Shown here: one piece after another, positions 10,362 through 18,507 of the stretch
How the letters are laid out: each line of letters begins with the position of its first letter
Position numbering within the stretch: the stretch's first letter is position 1
Source: Kitasatospora sp. MAP5-34
GTDB lineage: Bacteria; Actinomycetota; Actinomycetes; Streptomycetales; Streptomycetaceae
Direction of reading: 5' to 3'
DNA length: 64,000 nt
Assembly: GCF_029894335.1 (NCBI RefSeq)
Contig: NZ_JARXZC010000027.1
Location: 1 to 64,000, forward strand
Notes under the pieces: model-generated
The model's input: the letters and a program-made list of their open reading frames with translations, nothing else
Told to the model about the DNA's origin: nothing
The model's database searches: none
Made by a program: the position numbers and the translations under genes

Positions 10362-10599
10362 GGGCGACGACGATGTCGGCGAGTTGCACGGGCGTGCTCG
10401 CGGCGAAGACGTCGCGGATCGTCACCTTCACCTGGAGCGCGTTCTGGAGCTTCGCGACGAGGACGCCGGCCAGCACCGAGTTCCCGCCGGATTCGAAGAA
10501 GTCCGAGTCCGGGCTGATCTCACCGTCGGCGTCGAGGATGTCGGCGAATATCCCGATGATGTCCGCCACCACCGGCCCGTGTTCCGTCGTGGTCGCCAT
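10342..10599 (-). CDS. Free-standing peptidyl/acyl carrier protein
   Basis: An 85-residue carrier protein. The phosphopantetheine attachment motif is FFESGGNSVLAG, with Ser at residue 41, inside a four-helix PP-binding domain of normal size. The ATG at 10599 has a good ribosome binding site (ccggaggcttc), which excludes the longer upstream reading. It should carry an aminoacyl or acyl thioester, perhaps loaded by the free adenylation domain at 27525-29021. It lies head-to-head with the LanB-like gene and upstream of the exporter. No PPTase is seen in the window. Confidence 0.93.
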   Translation of the reverse strand: MATTTEHGPVVADIIGIFADILDADGEISPDSDFFESGGNSVLAGVLVAKLQNALQVKVTIRDVFAASTPVQLADIVVARAAAPR

Positions 10600-10814
10600 G
10601 AAGCCTCCGGTTGTTCCAAGGGCTGCGTCGGGAGCAGCGCTGATCGGGATGCCTTGCGAGGTGGATGCTAGGAGCACGGCCTTTCCCCTCGCTTTCGCCC
10701 GCCGTCCAGCGAAAAGGTGTCGAAAGCGCCTCCGAAGATCCTGGGAGGGTACCCGCGGGTTCAGCTCGCCGAAGCTTGGCGAGCCCCGCAGACCGCTCAT
10801 GGAGGGGCAGGGCG
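10600..10814. promoter_or_regulatory. Divergent promoter region, PCP / LanB-like genes
   Basis: A 215-base gap between divergently oriented start codons, so it must carry promoters for both. I see no clear SARP-type direct repeat here like the one at 26451-26492. Confidence 0.5.
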
Positions 10815-13166
10815 TTGAATCACGAGGAGGTTCCGATCACTGGGGACGGGGACGTGTCGGACTCTGGGGCGCGGTCTTCCGACCACGGTGCGGCCGGTCT
10901 GATCAATCTCGGCCGTACTCGGTGGCGGATCCAGCCCGACTTCGTCCTACGCGGCGCAGGGTTCCCGGTGGCCGATGCCCTGGCGCTGGGCGATCGGGAG
11001 CTGGCGGCAGCGGCAGACTGTGAGCCGGACCAGGGGGATCAGGAGAAGTTCGCCCCGGTTTTCGCCGCCGCAGCGGACCGCTCGGTTGCGACGATGCGTG
11101 AGCTCCTGGCCGGTCCGCTCTACGCCGAGGCGCTGACCTGGCAGAACCTTCAGGCGGCGAGGACGCTCAGGAAGCTCGTCACCGACGGGGACATGTCCGA
11201 AAGGAAGCGTCGGCGGCGGATGACAGCTCTGACGAGCTACATCCAGCGCTACACCACGAAGAACGACACCGTCGGGTTCTTCGGCCCGGTGGCCTGGGCG
11301 CGGATCGCACCGGGCGGCCCCACGTTCACGGTGGACGCGGGGCCCGCGCTGGTCCGCTCCCGGGCCGTGTTCTTCGAATGGTGGGTCATCGACACCCTGG
11401 CCGGGTTGTGGTCCCAGGACTCGGAGATCGTCCCCGGCCTGCGGCCGGTCGTCGCGGAGCACTGGTCGGTCCGGGAGACCGGAGTGCGCGGCCCGCGCGG
11501 CCGGACCCCCGACCTGTCGGCCGAGGACCTGGACCTGCTGCTCCGCTGCGACGGATCGCGAACCGTCGCCCAGCTCGCGGAGACCTCACCGGAGGGCGAC
11601 GTACATCGACGGCTCGGCGCCTTGGCGGAGCGCGGGATGGTCGTCATGAGCCTGGCCGGACCGTTCGAGGCGCATCCGGAGTACCGGCTGCGTGACCGGA
11701 TTCTGGATCTGGCGGACGGACCGGCGCGGACCAGGATGCTGTCGGACCTGGACGAACTGATCGCCGGCCGGGACCGGATCGCGGCCGGCGCCGGCGACGT
11801 GGACGCGCTGGAGCGCGCCATGGACGACTTGAACGGCGCGTTCGAACGGATCACGGGAGCGAGCGCGGTACGACGGGGCGGTGAAACCTACGCCGGGAGG
11901 ACGCTGGTCTACGAGGACACCACCCGGGACTTCGACCTCGTCCTTGGCGCCGGCGTGCTCGATCGGATCGCCGAGCCGCTGGGCTTGGTCCTGGACAGCG
12001 CGGCCTGGCTGGTCGACCGCGTCGGGGCGGAATACGAGGACTGGCTCTGCGTCCTCCACGAACGCCTCAGGGCGAAGTCGGTGGACGGCGAAGTCACCCT
12101 CGACCACTTGGTGGGCGCGGCCACCAGGGGTCTGGAGTTCGGACACCGCAGCATGCCGCAGCTGGTGGCCGACCTGTCGCAGGAGCTGCGGGCGAAGTGG
12201 ACCGGGATCCTGGCAGCTGAGCCTGGTGCCAGGCGGCACCAGGTTCGGGCCCGCGACATCGCCGACCGGGTCCGCGCCGAGTTCCCCAGCGGGCCGGCGC
12301 GATGGTCCTCCGCCCAGAACCACTCGCCGGACCTCCTCATCGCCGCCGCGGACGCCGAGGCGGTCGCGCGCGGGGACTTCTTCGTGGTCCTCGGTGAGGT
12401 GCATCCGGCGATGAACACGCTGGAATCCCGCCCCCTGGTGAACACCCACCCCGACCCCGCCCGGCAGATGGCGTTCGCGGCGGCGCACCACGCCGGCCGC
12501 CGGGTCGTGCCGGTGCCGTCGCGCTACTCGACCAGCGTCACCTCACGGACGTATCCGCCGGCGCTCCTGAGCGAGGACTACACATACTGGTCCATGCACT
12601 CGCGGACGACGGGCGTGCCCGGCCGGATCGTGCCCGCCGCAGACCTCGTGGTCAGCAGGGTCGGTGACCGGCTGACGGTGGCGGAGCGGAACGGCGAGCT
12701 GCGGGGGGATCTCCTGGAGTTCGTCGGCGAGTACCTCTCGGGCGTCACCGTCAGCGCGTTCGGTCTCACCGCAGCCGGCTCCCACAGCCCCCGGATCACC
12801 GTGGACGAGTTGGTGGTCGCCCGGGAGTCCTGGTCCTTCAAGTGCGCCGACCTCACCTGGCCGGCCGTCGCCGACGACGCGGCCCAGTTTCTGGCCGCCT
12901 GGCGCTGGCAGCGCGAGAACGGGCTTCCGCAGCAGGTGTTCTTCCTGGTCAACGGCGAGATCAAGCCGATGTATCTCGACTTCGCCAGCCCGGCGTCGGT
13001 GCGCCTGGCCGCGAAGATGGTCCGGGCTTCCCTCAGCGCCGACCGGGAGGGCACGCTGCGGCTGAGCGAGATGCTCCCGACGCCCGACCAGTGCTGGCTC
13101 CCCGATGCGCAGGGGCGGCGCTACACGTCGGAGCTCCGCATGGTCTGCTCCGCCATCAATCCCTGA
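10815..13166 (+). CDS. LanB-like lantibiotic dehydratase, N-terminal (tRNA-dependent) module only
   Basis: About 783 residues of the Lant_dehydr_N family. The family in full-length LanB uses glutamyl-tRNA to modify Ser/Thr. Short members (PEARLs) append an amino acid from aminoacyl-tRNA to a peptide. Characteristic stretches are YIQRYTTKNDTVGFFGPV near the N-terminus and the C-terminal end PQQVFFLVNGEIKPMYLDF to MLPTPDQCWLP. The sequence ends where the family domain ends, so the SpaB_C elimination domain is missing and no separate copy is seen. A TTG at 10815 with ggagg nine bases upstream is the best start; GTG 10854 and ATG 10665 are alternatives. No LanC, protease or precursor peptide gene is nearby; the divergent neighbour is a PCP. 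A role transferring an aminoacyl group to a carrier-bound or small-molecule acceptor is inference. The 3' end overlaps the convergent SARP gene by 46 bp. Confidence 0.85.
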   Translation: MNHEEVPITGDGDVSDSGARSSDHGAAGLINLGRTRWRIQPDFVLRGAGFPVADALALGDRELAAAADCEPDQGDQEKFAPVFAAAADRSVATMRELLAGPLYAEALTWQNLQAARTLRKLVTDGDMSERKRRRRMTALTSYIQRYTTKNDTVGFFGPVAWARIAPGGPTFTVDAGPALVRSRAVFFEWWVIDTLAGLWSQDSEIVPGLRPVVAEHWSVRETGVRGPRGRTPDLSAEDLDLLLRCDGSRTVAQLAETSPEGDVHRRLGALAERGMVVMSLAGPFEAHPEYRLRDRILDLADGPARTRMLSDLDELIAGRDRIAAGAGDVDALERAMDDLNGAFERITGASAVRRGGETYAGRTLVYEDTTRDFDLVLGAGVLDRIAEPLGLVLDSAAWLVDRVGAEYEDWLCVLHERLRAKSVDGEVTLDHLVGAATRGLEFGHRSMPQLVADLSQELRAKWTGILAAEPGARRHQVRARDIADRVRAEFPSGPARWSSAQNHSPDLLIAAADAEAVARGDFFVVLGEVHPAMNTLESRPLVNTHPDPARQMAFAAAHHAGRRVVPVPSRYSTSVTSRTYPPALLSEDYTYWSMHSRTTGVPGRIVPAADLVVSRVGDRLTVAERNGELRGDLLEFVGEYLSGVTVSAFGLTAAGSHSPRITVDELVVARESWSFKCADLTWPAVADDAAQFLAAWRWQRENGLPQQVFFLVNGEIKPMYLDFASPASVRLAAKMVRASLSADREGTLRLSEMLPTPDQCWLPDAQGRRYTSELRMVCSAINP

Positions 13167-14965
13167 TGGACGGTCCGGTCGGTGCGCCCGTAGAGGTAGG
13201 TCCGAACCAGATTGGGAACCCGGTAGTGGACCCGGCCGGGCGACCCGCCGGGGACCTCGTGCAGCAGATGCCCGTCCACCAAGCGCTCCACGATGCGCTG
13301 GGCCGCGGACCGGTGACTCTCGAGGGCCCCGGCCAGGCTCTCCGCGTCGGCCGAGCCCGCGCGTCCGGCTGTGAGGAGCACCGTCCTGAGCATCTCCGCG
13401 GGGAGTGCCTGAAACTCCGCCTCGATCCCGGAGAACGCATCCCGGTCACCGAGACGCAGCGTGCTCCACGCCGCCCTCGGATCCTTCATGCTGAGGAGCA
13501 TCTCGGCCAGTCGCCGGCGCGGTCGGGCCGCAAGCTGTTCGGCGAGCATACGGACCGCGAGCGCCTGGCCGTCGGCGAGACGGACCAGGCGGCGCGCGGC
13601 TCCCGGCTCGGCGGCCACCCGGCCCCGCCCGATCACCGCGGTGAGCAGGCCGAGCGCGTCGTCATCGGACAGAGCGCCGACTTCGGCCCAGTGCGGTCCG
13701 GGAAGCCCCGGCAGCCGCGTCCGGGCGGTGATCACCACGCCGCATCGGCTGCCGCCCGGCACCAGTTGGCGGATCTGCGCCTCGGACGCCGCGTCGTCGA
13801 GGACGACGAGAACGTCGCGGGCGGCCAGCAGGCTGCGATACAGGTCGGCGCGCTCATCGACGTCGCGGGGGACGGCGTCGGACGGGACCCCGAACGCCCG
13901 GATGAAGCGGCGCAGCGCGTCCGCCTGCGGTACGGGGTCCTGAGTGCTGCCCCGCAGATCGATGTAGAGCTGCCCGTCCCGGAAGCGCCGTTCCGCCAAC
14001 CGGTGCGCCACGTGCACCGCGAGCGCACTCTTACCGTTGCCCGCGGCGCCGTGCAGGGCGACGACCGGGGCCCGCTGGACGAAGAGCGCCTCGACCTTCT
14101 CGACGAGGCCGCGACGTCCTGTGAAGTCGTCGAGGTCACGGGGTGTCTGGCGAGGGGGGACCACCGGCGATCGGCTCACGATCCCCGACCGGACGGGCGA
14201 GGCGTCCGCACGCGCGGGAGCCGCGAGGTCCGCTTCCAGCGCCCGCAGTTCGGCCCCCGGTGGCAGCCCGAGCTGGTCACCGAGCAGCCGACAGCCGGCC
14301 CGGCAGACCTCCAGCGCCTCGGACCGACGACCGGTACGGGACAGGGCCTCGGCGTAGCGGACCCGTAGCCGTTCCTGGAACGGATACCGCTCCACCTGCT
14401 CGGCGAGCCCGGCGAGGAGCTGCTCCGGTCTCCCCAGGCCCAGCTCCAAGTCGCTGTACGACTCCCAGGCCGCAAGGAGCTCCTCCTCAAGGCGGCTGAT
14501 GGTCCCGGTGAACGCGATGTTCTCCAGATCGGCGCCGAATGAGCCGCGCCACAGTGCGACAGCCTGCCGCATCAGCGCAACAGCCGCAGCCGGGTCACCC
14601 CGGTCGGCCGCGGCCGCGGCGCGGCCGGTCCGGTCCCGGAACAGCTCGAGGTCGACCTGTTCGGCTGACACGTCGAGGAGGTAGCCGGGGGGCGTGGTGC
14701 GCAGTAGACCGACGCCCCCGAGGCGGTTCAGTGACTTGCGGATCGCCGAGATGCAGATGTGGACCTGGTTGCGGGCCGTCGGCGGCGCCGGGCCGGCCCA
14801 GGCCGCGTCGGCCAGCGTGTCGAGGCCGACCGTCCTGCCGCGGTTCAGCAACAGAACCGTGAGGATCGCCCGCTGCCGGCGGGAGCGGATGGGCCACTGC
14901 CGCTCACCGTGGGTGACCTGCACCGGCCCGAGGACCTCGAAGCGCAGACCCGTACTTGCCGTCAT
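13121..14965 (-). CDS. SARP/AfsR-family pathway regulator
   Basis: A 614-residue transcription activator. The winged-helix DNA-binding domain is at about 5-95 (RSRRQRAILTVLLLNRGRTV and ARNQVHICISAIRKSL). A bacterial transcriptional activator (BTAD) region runs about 100-250 (VDLELFRDR to LGLPPGAELRALE). An NB-ARC ATPase module follows (about 285-610) with P-loop HGAAGNGKSALAV, Walker B DVLVVLDDA and VVITARTRLPGL. The TPR tail of full AfsR is absent or very short. The ATG overlaps the stop of the condensation-domain gene (ATGA) and has an aggagg ribosome binding site, so it is the last gene of the long leftward operon and probably autoregulates it. A matching operator candidate is at 26451-26492. 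Confidence 0.92.
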   Translation of the reverse strand: MTASTGLRFEVLGPVQVTHGERQWPIRSRRQRAILTVLLLNRGRTVGLDTLADAAWAGPAPPTARNQVHICISAIRKSLNRLGGVGLLRTTPPGYLLDVSAEQVDLELFRDRTGRAAAAADRGDPAAAVALMRQAVALWRGSFGADLENIAFTGTISRLEEELLAAWESYSDLELGLGRPEQLLAGLAEQVERYPFQERLRVRYAEALSRTGRRSEALEVCRAGCRLLGDQLGLPPGAELRALEADLAAPARADASPVRSGIVSRSPVVPPRQTPRDLDDFTGRRGLVEKVEALFVQRAPVVALHGAAGNGKSALAVHVAHRLAERRFRDGQLYIDLRGSTQDPVPQADALRRFIRAFGVPSDAVPRDVDERADLYRSLLAARDVLVVLDDAASEAQIRQLVPGGSRCGVVITARTRLPGLPGPHWAEVGALSDDDALGLLTAVIGRGRVAAEPGAARRLVRLADGQALAVRMLAEQLAARPRRRLAEMLLSMKDPRAAWSTLRLGDRDAFSGIEAEFQALPAEMLRTVLLTAGRAGSADAESLAGALESHRSAAQRIVERLVDGHLLHEVPGGSPGRVHYRVPNLVRTYLYGRTDRTVHQGLMAEQTMRSSDV

Positions 14966-16251
14966 GTCTCGAGCGCCTCCTGACGCGGTTCGGTGCGCGA
15001 CTCCGTGAGCACTTCGGTGAGCGTGTGCGTGAACCGGCGCCCGAGTCCTGCGGGGAGGCTTCGGCCCCACTGCACCTCGATGTCCAGGTGGTCGGGGCGT
15101 TGGAAGAACCGGACTCCGAGGTCGTTCTTCGCCGACGGATACCGGGGGTAGATCTTGGTGGACATGGCCACGCCGCCCGACTCCCGCTCCATCACGTCGG
15201 GCAGTCGCACATAACTGGCCATGACGCTGTTCAGCCGGGTGGCCCGGGCGTCCCTGCCGGGTGCGGTCCGGCCCGCCAGATCGGTGAAGGGGAAGGTGCG
15301 GCGGCGTAGATCGGCCCGCCACAGATCGGCGTTCTGTTTCGCCAGCTCTCCGAGGGGCGCGTCGCGCGAGTCCGCCCGCAGCGGGACCTCGTTGACGAAG
15401 TAGCCGAGCACGTCGCTCCAGTCGCCCTCGCGGGGCCGGACCGAGGCCGCCGCGCACACGTATGTGGGATCTCCCGAGGCCACCGGCATCGCACGATGGA
15501 CCGCGGCTATGAGGTACGCGAAGAGGCCCGTTCCGATCTCATCGGCGCAGTGCCGGAGCCGAGCGGTCTGCGCCGCCGTCAGCGGGACCAGTCGTCTGCC
15601 GTCGTCGGCCGCCGAATCGCCGTCGCCGGATTCCCACGGGGCGGGGCGGATGCCGAGCGGCACCCGCTGATGCCAGTGCTCGGCGTCCTCGTCGCGGGCG
15701 GCCCGCTCGCCGGCCACCACACGACGGACGAGGTCGAGATGCTGGGCCTCGTCCTGTCCGACGAGCGAGCCGGCGACCGCGTCGCCCATCCGGCGGACGA
15801 GCGCGAGATAGCCGACACCGTCGTAGACCAGGTGGTGGGTGATTGCGATCAGGGCGGCGCGGTCGCCGCCCAGCCGGACCGCGATCACCCGCGCCAACGC
15901 GCCCTCGTCGGACTCGAACGGCTCACCGGCCCGGCTCACCGCGTAGTCCGCGAGTGCCTCCGGGCTCAGGCCGGGCAGTTCGACCGTCTCCACCCCCGGA
16001 ACCTCGCGGCTGATCCACTGGACCACCCCTCCGGTTTCCGGGTCTATACCGAAGCGTGCTCGCAGCCCGGGGGTCAGCCGGATCAGCCGCTGACCCGCCG
16101 CCGCCAGGTCGGAATCCGTGACGGGCCCTCGGATGTGCATGACCGTGGGCGCGTTGTACGCACTGGCGGACGGCGCACGCTGCTCGGCGAAGAACATGGA
16201 GGTCTGTCCTGCGGTCGCCGGTAGGCGGACTGCGGTTCGGTCGGGATTCAT
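14962..16251 (-). CDS. Stand-alone NRPS condensation domain protein
   Basis: A 429-residue condensation-domain protein. It has the catalytic motif HHLVYDG (HHxxxDG) in ITHHLVYDGVGYLALVRRMGD, the N-terminal LPATAGQTSMFFAEQ segment, and the later DVLGYFVNEVPLR motif (typical of C5, GxFVNxxxLR). Length equals a single C domain, with no A or PCP attached. Known C domains join two carrier-bound acyl groups or pass one to a soluble amine. Here the likely donors are the free PCP and the PCP-TE protein. It starts at ATG 16251, two bases after the stop of the aph remnant, and is coupled to the SARP gene by ATGA overlap. Confidence 0.9.
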   Translation of the reverse strand: MNPDRTAVRLPATAGQTSMFFAEQRAPSASAYNAPTVMHIRGPVTDSDLAAAGQRLIRLTPGLRARFGIDPETGGVVQWISREVPGVETVELPGLSPEALADYAVSRAGEPFESDEGALARVIAVRLGGDRAALIAITHHLVYDGVGYLALVRRMGDAVAGSLVGQDEAQHLDLVRRVVAGERAARDEDAEHWHQRVPLGIRPAPWESGDGDSAADDGRRLVPLTAAQTARLRHCADEIGTGLFAYLIAAVHRAMPVASGDPTYVCAAASVRPREGDWSDVLGYFVNEVPLRADSRDAPLGELAKQNADLWRADLRRRTFPFTDLAGRTAPGRDARATRLNSVMASYVRLPDVMERESGGVAMSTKIYPRYPSAKNDLGVRFFQRPDHLDIEVQWGRSLPAGLGRRFTHTLTEVLTESRTEPRQEALET

Positions 16252-16253
16252 GG

Positions 16254-16660
16254 TCACTGGGGATGCGCTCCTTGCCAACGAATCGTTCCTGGATAGGGCT
16301 GGCCTTCCAGATGTTCCGCCATCGACGCGAGGATTCCGGCGATCCGCCGTGGGCCCCATTCGGTGACCGCCGCGTTGGCCGGCACCGCCGCCGTGACGAA
16401 GTTCAGAATGATCGTGTCGCGTAGCAGCACGTATGCCTCGACAAGGTCGTTGAAGCCCTTCGGCAGCGGGCGGAGCCGGGAGTAGCCGGCCAGGTACGCG
16501 TCGGCGAACGCCGCGTAAGCCTCCGGTTCGCCCCCGGCGGCCCGGTAGACGGAGGACAGCACCGTGGCGATGTCGAGGAGGAAGCTGCCGGTGCCGCAAT
16601 CGTCGAAGTCGATGACGCCCACACCGCCGTCGGACAGTGTTGCCACGGCTGCCGTGCGCT
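16254..16660 (-). pseudogene. aph' : 3' half of an APH-type kinase gene, 5' half missing
   Basis: The reading frame encodes about 130 residues beginning VATLSDGGVGVIDFDDCG. It aligns at roughly 60% identity to the C-terminal part of the intact kinase at 31223-32293 (GVGIIDFDDCGTG, LLDIATVLSS, LNFVTTAIP, WGPGRIAGI, LEGTPYPG). The N-lobe and the catalytic HGDLHRENM segment of the intact copy have no counterpart; the preceding bases belong to the iolB-like gene. A GTG at 16646 could start a short protein, but it lacks a ribosome binding site and would lack catalytic residues. I read it as a relic left by a deletion between the iolB-like gene and an ancestral downstream kinase gene. Confidence 0.75.
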
Positions 16661-17410
16661 TCAGCGGTCGAGCAGCCACTCGTGGGCCGGGTCGGTGCGC
16701 AGGGCGAAGTGGCTGTCCGTGCTCCCGTGGGCCGCCCACAGGTAGTAGATGTCGTGTCCGCCGGCGACGGCGACGGTGTGGTAGCCCTTCGGTACGGCGG
16801 CCAGCGTGCCGTCGGTGACGATCTCGGTGTGTGCGTCCCGCACCGATCCGTCGTAGGTGAGGAAGATCCCGAACCCGGTGTCAGGCCGCACCCGGAACAG
16901 GAACGCCTCTTCGAGCGCGGTCTCCTGCGGCGGGTCGCTGAGCTGGTGCCGATGGGGTGGATAGGTGGACCATCGGCCGTCGTGGGCGATGGTCTCTCCG
17001 AGGAGCACGCCGCTCGTCTGCGGCGGTTGCAGCAGAGTCGTGACATGCCGCTCCCACGACCCCCGGCCGCGGACCTCCGGCTCCGGAACGGTGATCGGCG
17101 TGATGCGCGCCGGCTCGAGGGTGGCGGGAGCCGGAGAGGAGATCACCCCCACGTCGGCGGCCGACCGGCCGCCCGCGACGGTGAGCGCGGCACCCGGCGG
17201 GAGGAACCATCCGGCCGCAGGCGCGGTGAACGGGTCGAGCCGGTCGATCACCTGGCGCTCGCCGTCCACGGTGGCGGTGAGCTGCCCGGAGATCAGGATC
17301 AACGCCACTTCCTGGTGCGTGGCGGCGGAGACCCTGAGGTCGTCGCCGGCCTGGAGCCGGTGGTGGGTGAGCCGCAAACCGTTGGGAGTGCGCACACTGG
17401 TCGTCGTCAT
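16661..17410 (-). CDS. IolB-like (5-deoxy-glucuronate isomerase family) cupin protein
   Basis: A 249-residue bicupin of the IolB/KduI type. In myo-inositol catabolism IolB converts 5-deoxy-glucuronate to 2-deoxy-5-keto-gluconate. The metal-site signature is visible in the second cupin (STYPPHRHQLSD, then about 60 residues on KGYHTVAVAGGHDIYYLW). The first cupin contains ISGQLTATVDG. The start overlaps the Gfo/Idh stop by 4 bp. It is the only iol-type gene of its kind here, so in this cluster it may isomerise a uronate or keto-sugar intermediate rather than act in inositol breakdown. A fossil of a second iolB 3' end lies at 29037-29084. Confidence 0.85.
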   Translation of the reverse strand: MTTTSVRTPNGLRLTHHRLQAGDDLRVSAATHQEVALILISGQLTATVDGERQVIDRLDPFTAPAAGWFLPPGAALTVAGGRSAADVGVISSPAPATLEPARITPITVPEPEVRGRGSWERHVTTLLQPPQTSGVLLGETIAHDGRWSTYPPHRHQLSDPPQETALEEAFLFRVRPDTGFGIFLTYDGSVRDAHTEIVTDGTLAAVPKGYHTVAVAGGHDIYYLWAAHGSTDSHFALRTDPAHEWLLDR

Positions 17411-18507
17411 TCCGCTGCTCCATGGGAAACCGGGTGGGGGATGCTCAGGCGTTGTCCTCGCTCGCTCGCCTCGTACATCGAGACGCCCGTGGCCACGGCG
17501 AGAGCGGCGTCCACGGCGGTGGCGAAATCCCGCCGCCCGCCGTCGGCGACGGTTTCCACGAGGGCTGACAGCATGCGGGCGTCGGCGCCGGCGTGGGTTC
17601 CGTGCTCCCGGTCGAGCCGGTGGACGACGCGGCCGCCCTGGTCGGAATCGAACCGCACACTGTGAGGGCCGTCCGAGGTGTCGTAGTCGATGACACAGCT
17701 GCCGCTCGTGCCGCGCAGCGTGCAGCGGTACCCCTCGCGCGGCGCGTCGGCGGTCAGCGAATACCGTGCCGTCGCACCGGATTCGTACTGGATGTCGGCG
17801 CGAATGCCGTCATGGATGTCCGCGTCGATCGGGATGCTGTCCAGCCCCGGAAGGTAGTGATCGCGCTTCAGGACGGCCTGGACGCTCACCGGGCGCGAAT
17901 CGAGCCACCAGGCGAGCAGGTCCAGGTGGTGGCAGGACTTGGTGACCTCCAGGCCGCCGGAGGCTGCCCGAGTCCGGTGCCACCGGGTGAAGTAACTCCG
18001 CGCGTGCGAAGGCTTGAGTGTGTAGTGCAGTTCGGCGTCGACCACGGCTCCGATCCGTCCCTGCGTGAGCCACTCGCAGATTGCCGCGTGGACGTTCGTG
18101 AAGCGCAGGTTGTGCCCGACGAGCAGTTTCGCGGACGCTCGATCGGCCTTCGCGACGAGGTCGAACGCGTCGCGCACCGTGGTGGCCAGCGGCTTCTCCA
18201 CGAACGTCGTGCAGTTGGCGGCGAGCGACCGGACCACGTGGTCCCGGTGGGTGGCGTCCGGCGAGGCGACGACCACCAGATCCGGCCGGGTGTCGGCGAG
18301 GATCCGGTCGACGTCGGACGAGTGGGCGACCGCGGCGCCCGGCAGATCGGACGCGATGCTACGGGCGGCGTCCAGGTCCGAGTCGACGACCGCCACCGGG
18401 GTCGCGCGGATCGCCGTGAACGGCGCGGCGCCGGCGAGCCAGGGTGCGTACAGTTTCCGGGCCCGGGTGCCGGCTCCGATCAGGACCACCCGGATCGGCC
18501 TGGTCAT
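17407..18507 (-). CDS. Gfo/Idh/MocA family oxidoreductase (first copy)
   Basis: A 366-residue NAD(P)-dependent sugar or cyclitol dehydrogenase. The Rossmann start MTRPIRVVLIGAGTRARKLY has a variant GxGxxA loop. VVASPDATHRDHV and the catalytic-lysine motif FVEKPLATT are clear. The C-terminal domain has GGLEVTKSCHHLDLLAWWL with the His pair seen in this family. It overlaps both neighbours by 4 bp. The paralogue at 24145-25188 is in the same operon, which suggests two successive oxidations or reductions of a sugar ring. The substrate cannot be deduced. Confidence 0.9.
   Translation of the reverse strand: MTRPIRVVLIGAGTRARKLYAPWLAGAAPFTAIRATPVAVVDSDLDAARSIASDLPGAAVAHSSDVDRILADTRPDLVVVASPDATHRDHVVRSLAANCTTFVEKPLATTVRDAFDLVAKADRASAKLLVGHNLRFTNVHAAICEWLTQGRIGAVVDAELHYTLKPSHARSYFTRWHRTRAASGGLEVTKSCHHLDLLAWWLDSRPVSVQAVLKRDHYLPGLDSIPIDADIHDGIRADIQYESGATARYSLTADAPREGYRCTLRGTSGSCVIDYDTSDGPHSVRFDSDQGGRVVHRLDREHGTHAGADARMLSALVETVADGGRRDFATAVDAALAVATGVSMYEASERGQRLSIPHPVSHGAAE

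Noticed and set aside
10600..10800. Upstream extension of the carrier-protein frame on the minus strand (to 10800)
   Set aside because: The ribosome binding site and domain limits place the start at 10599; the extension is Arg-rich and overlaps the divergent promoter.
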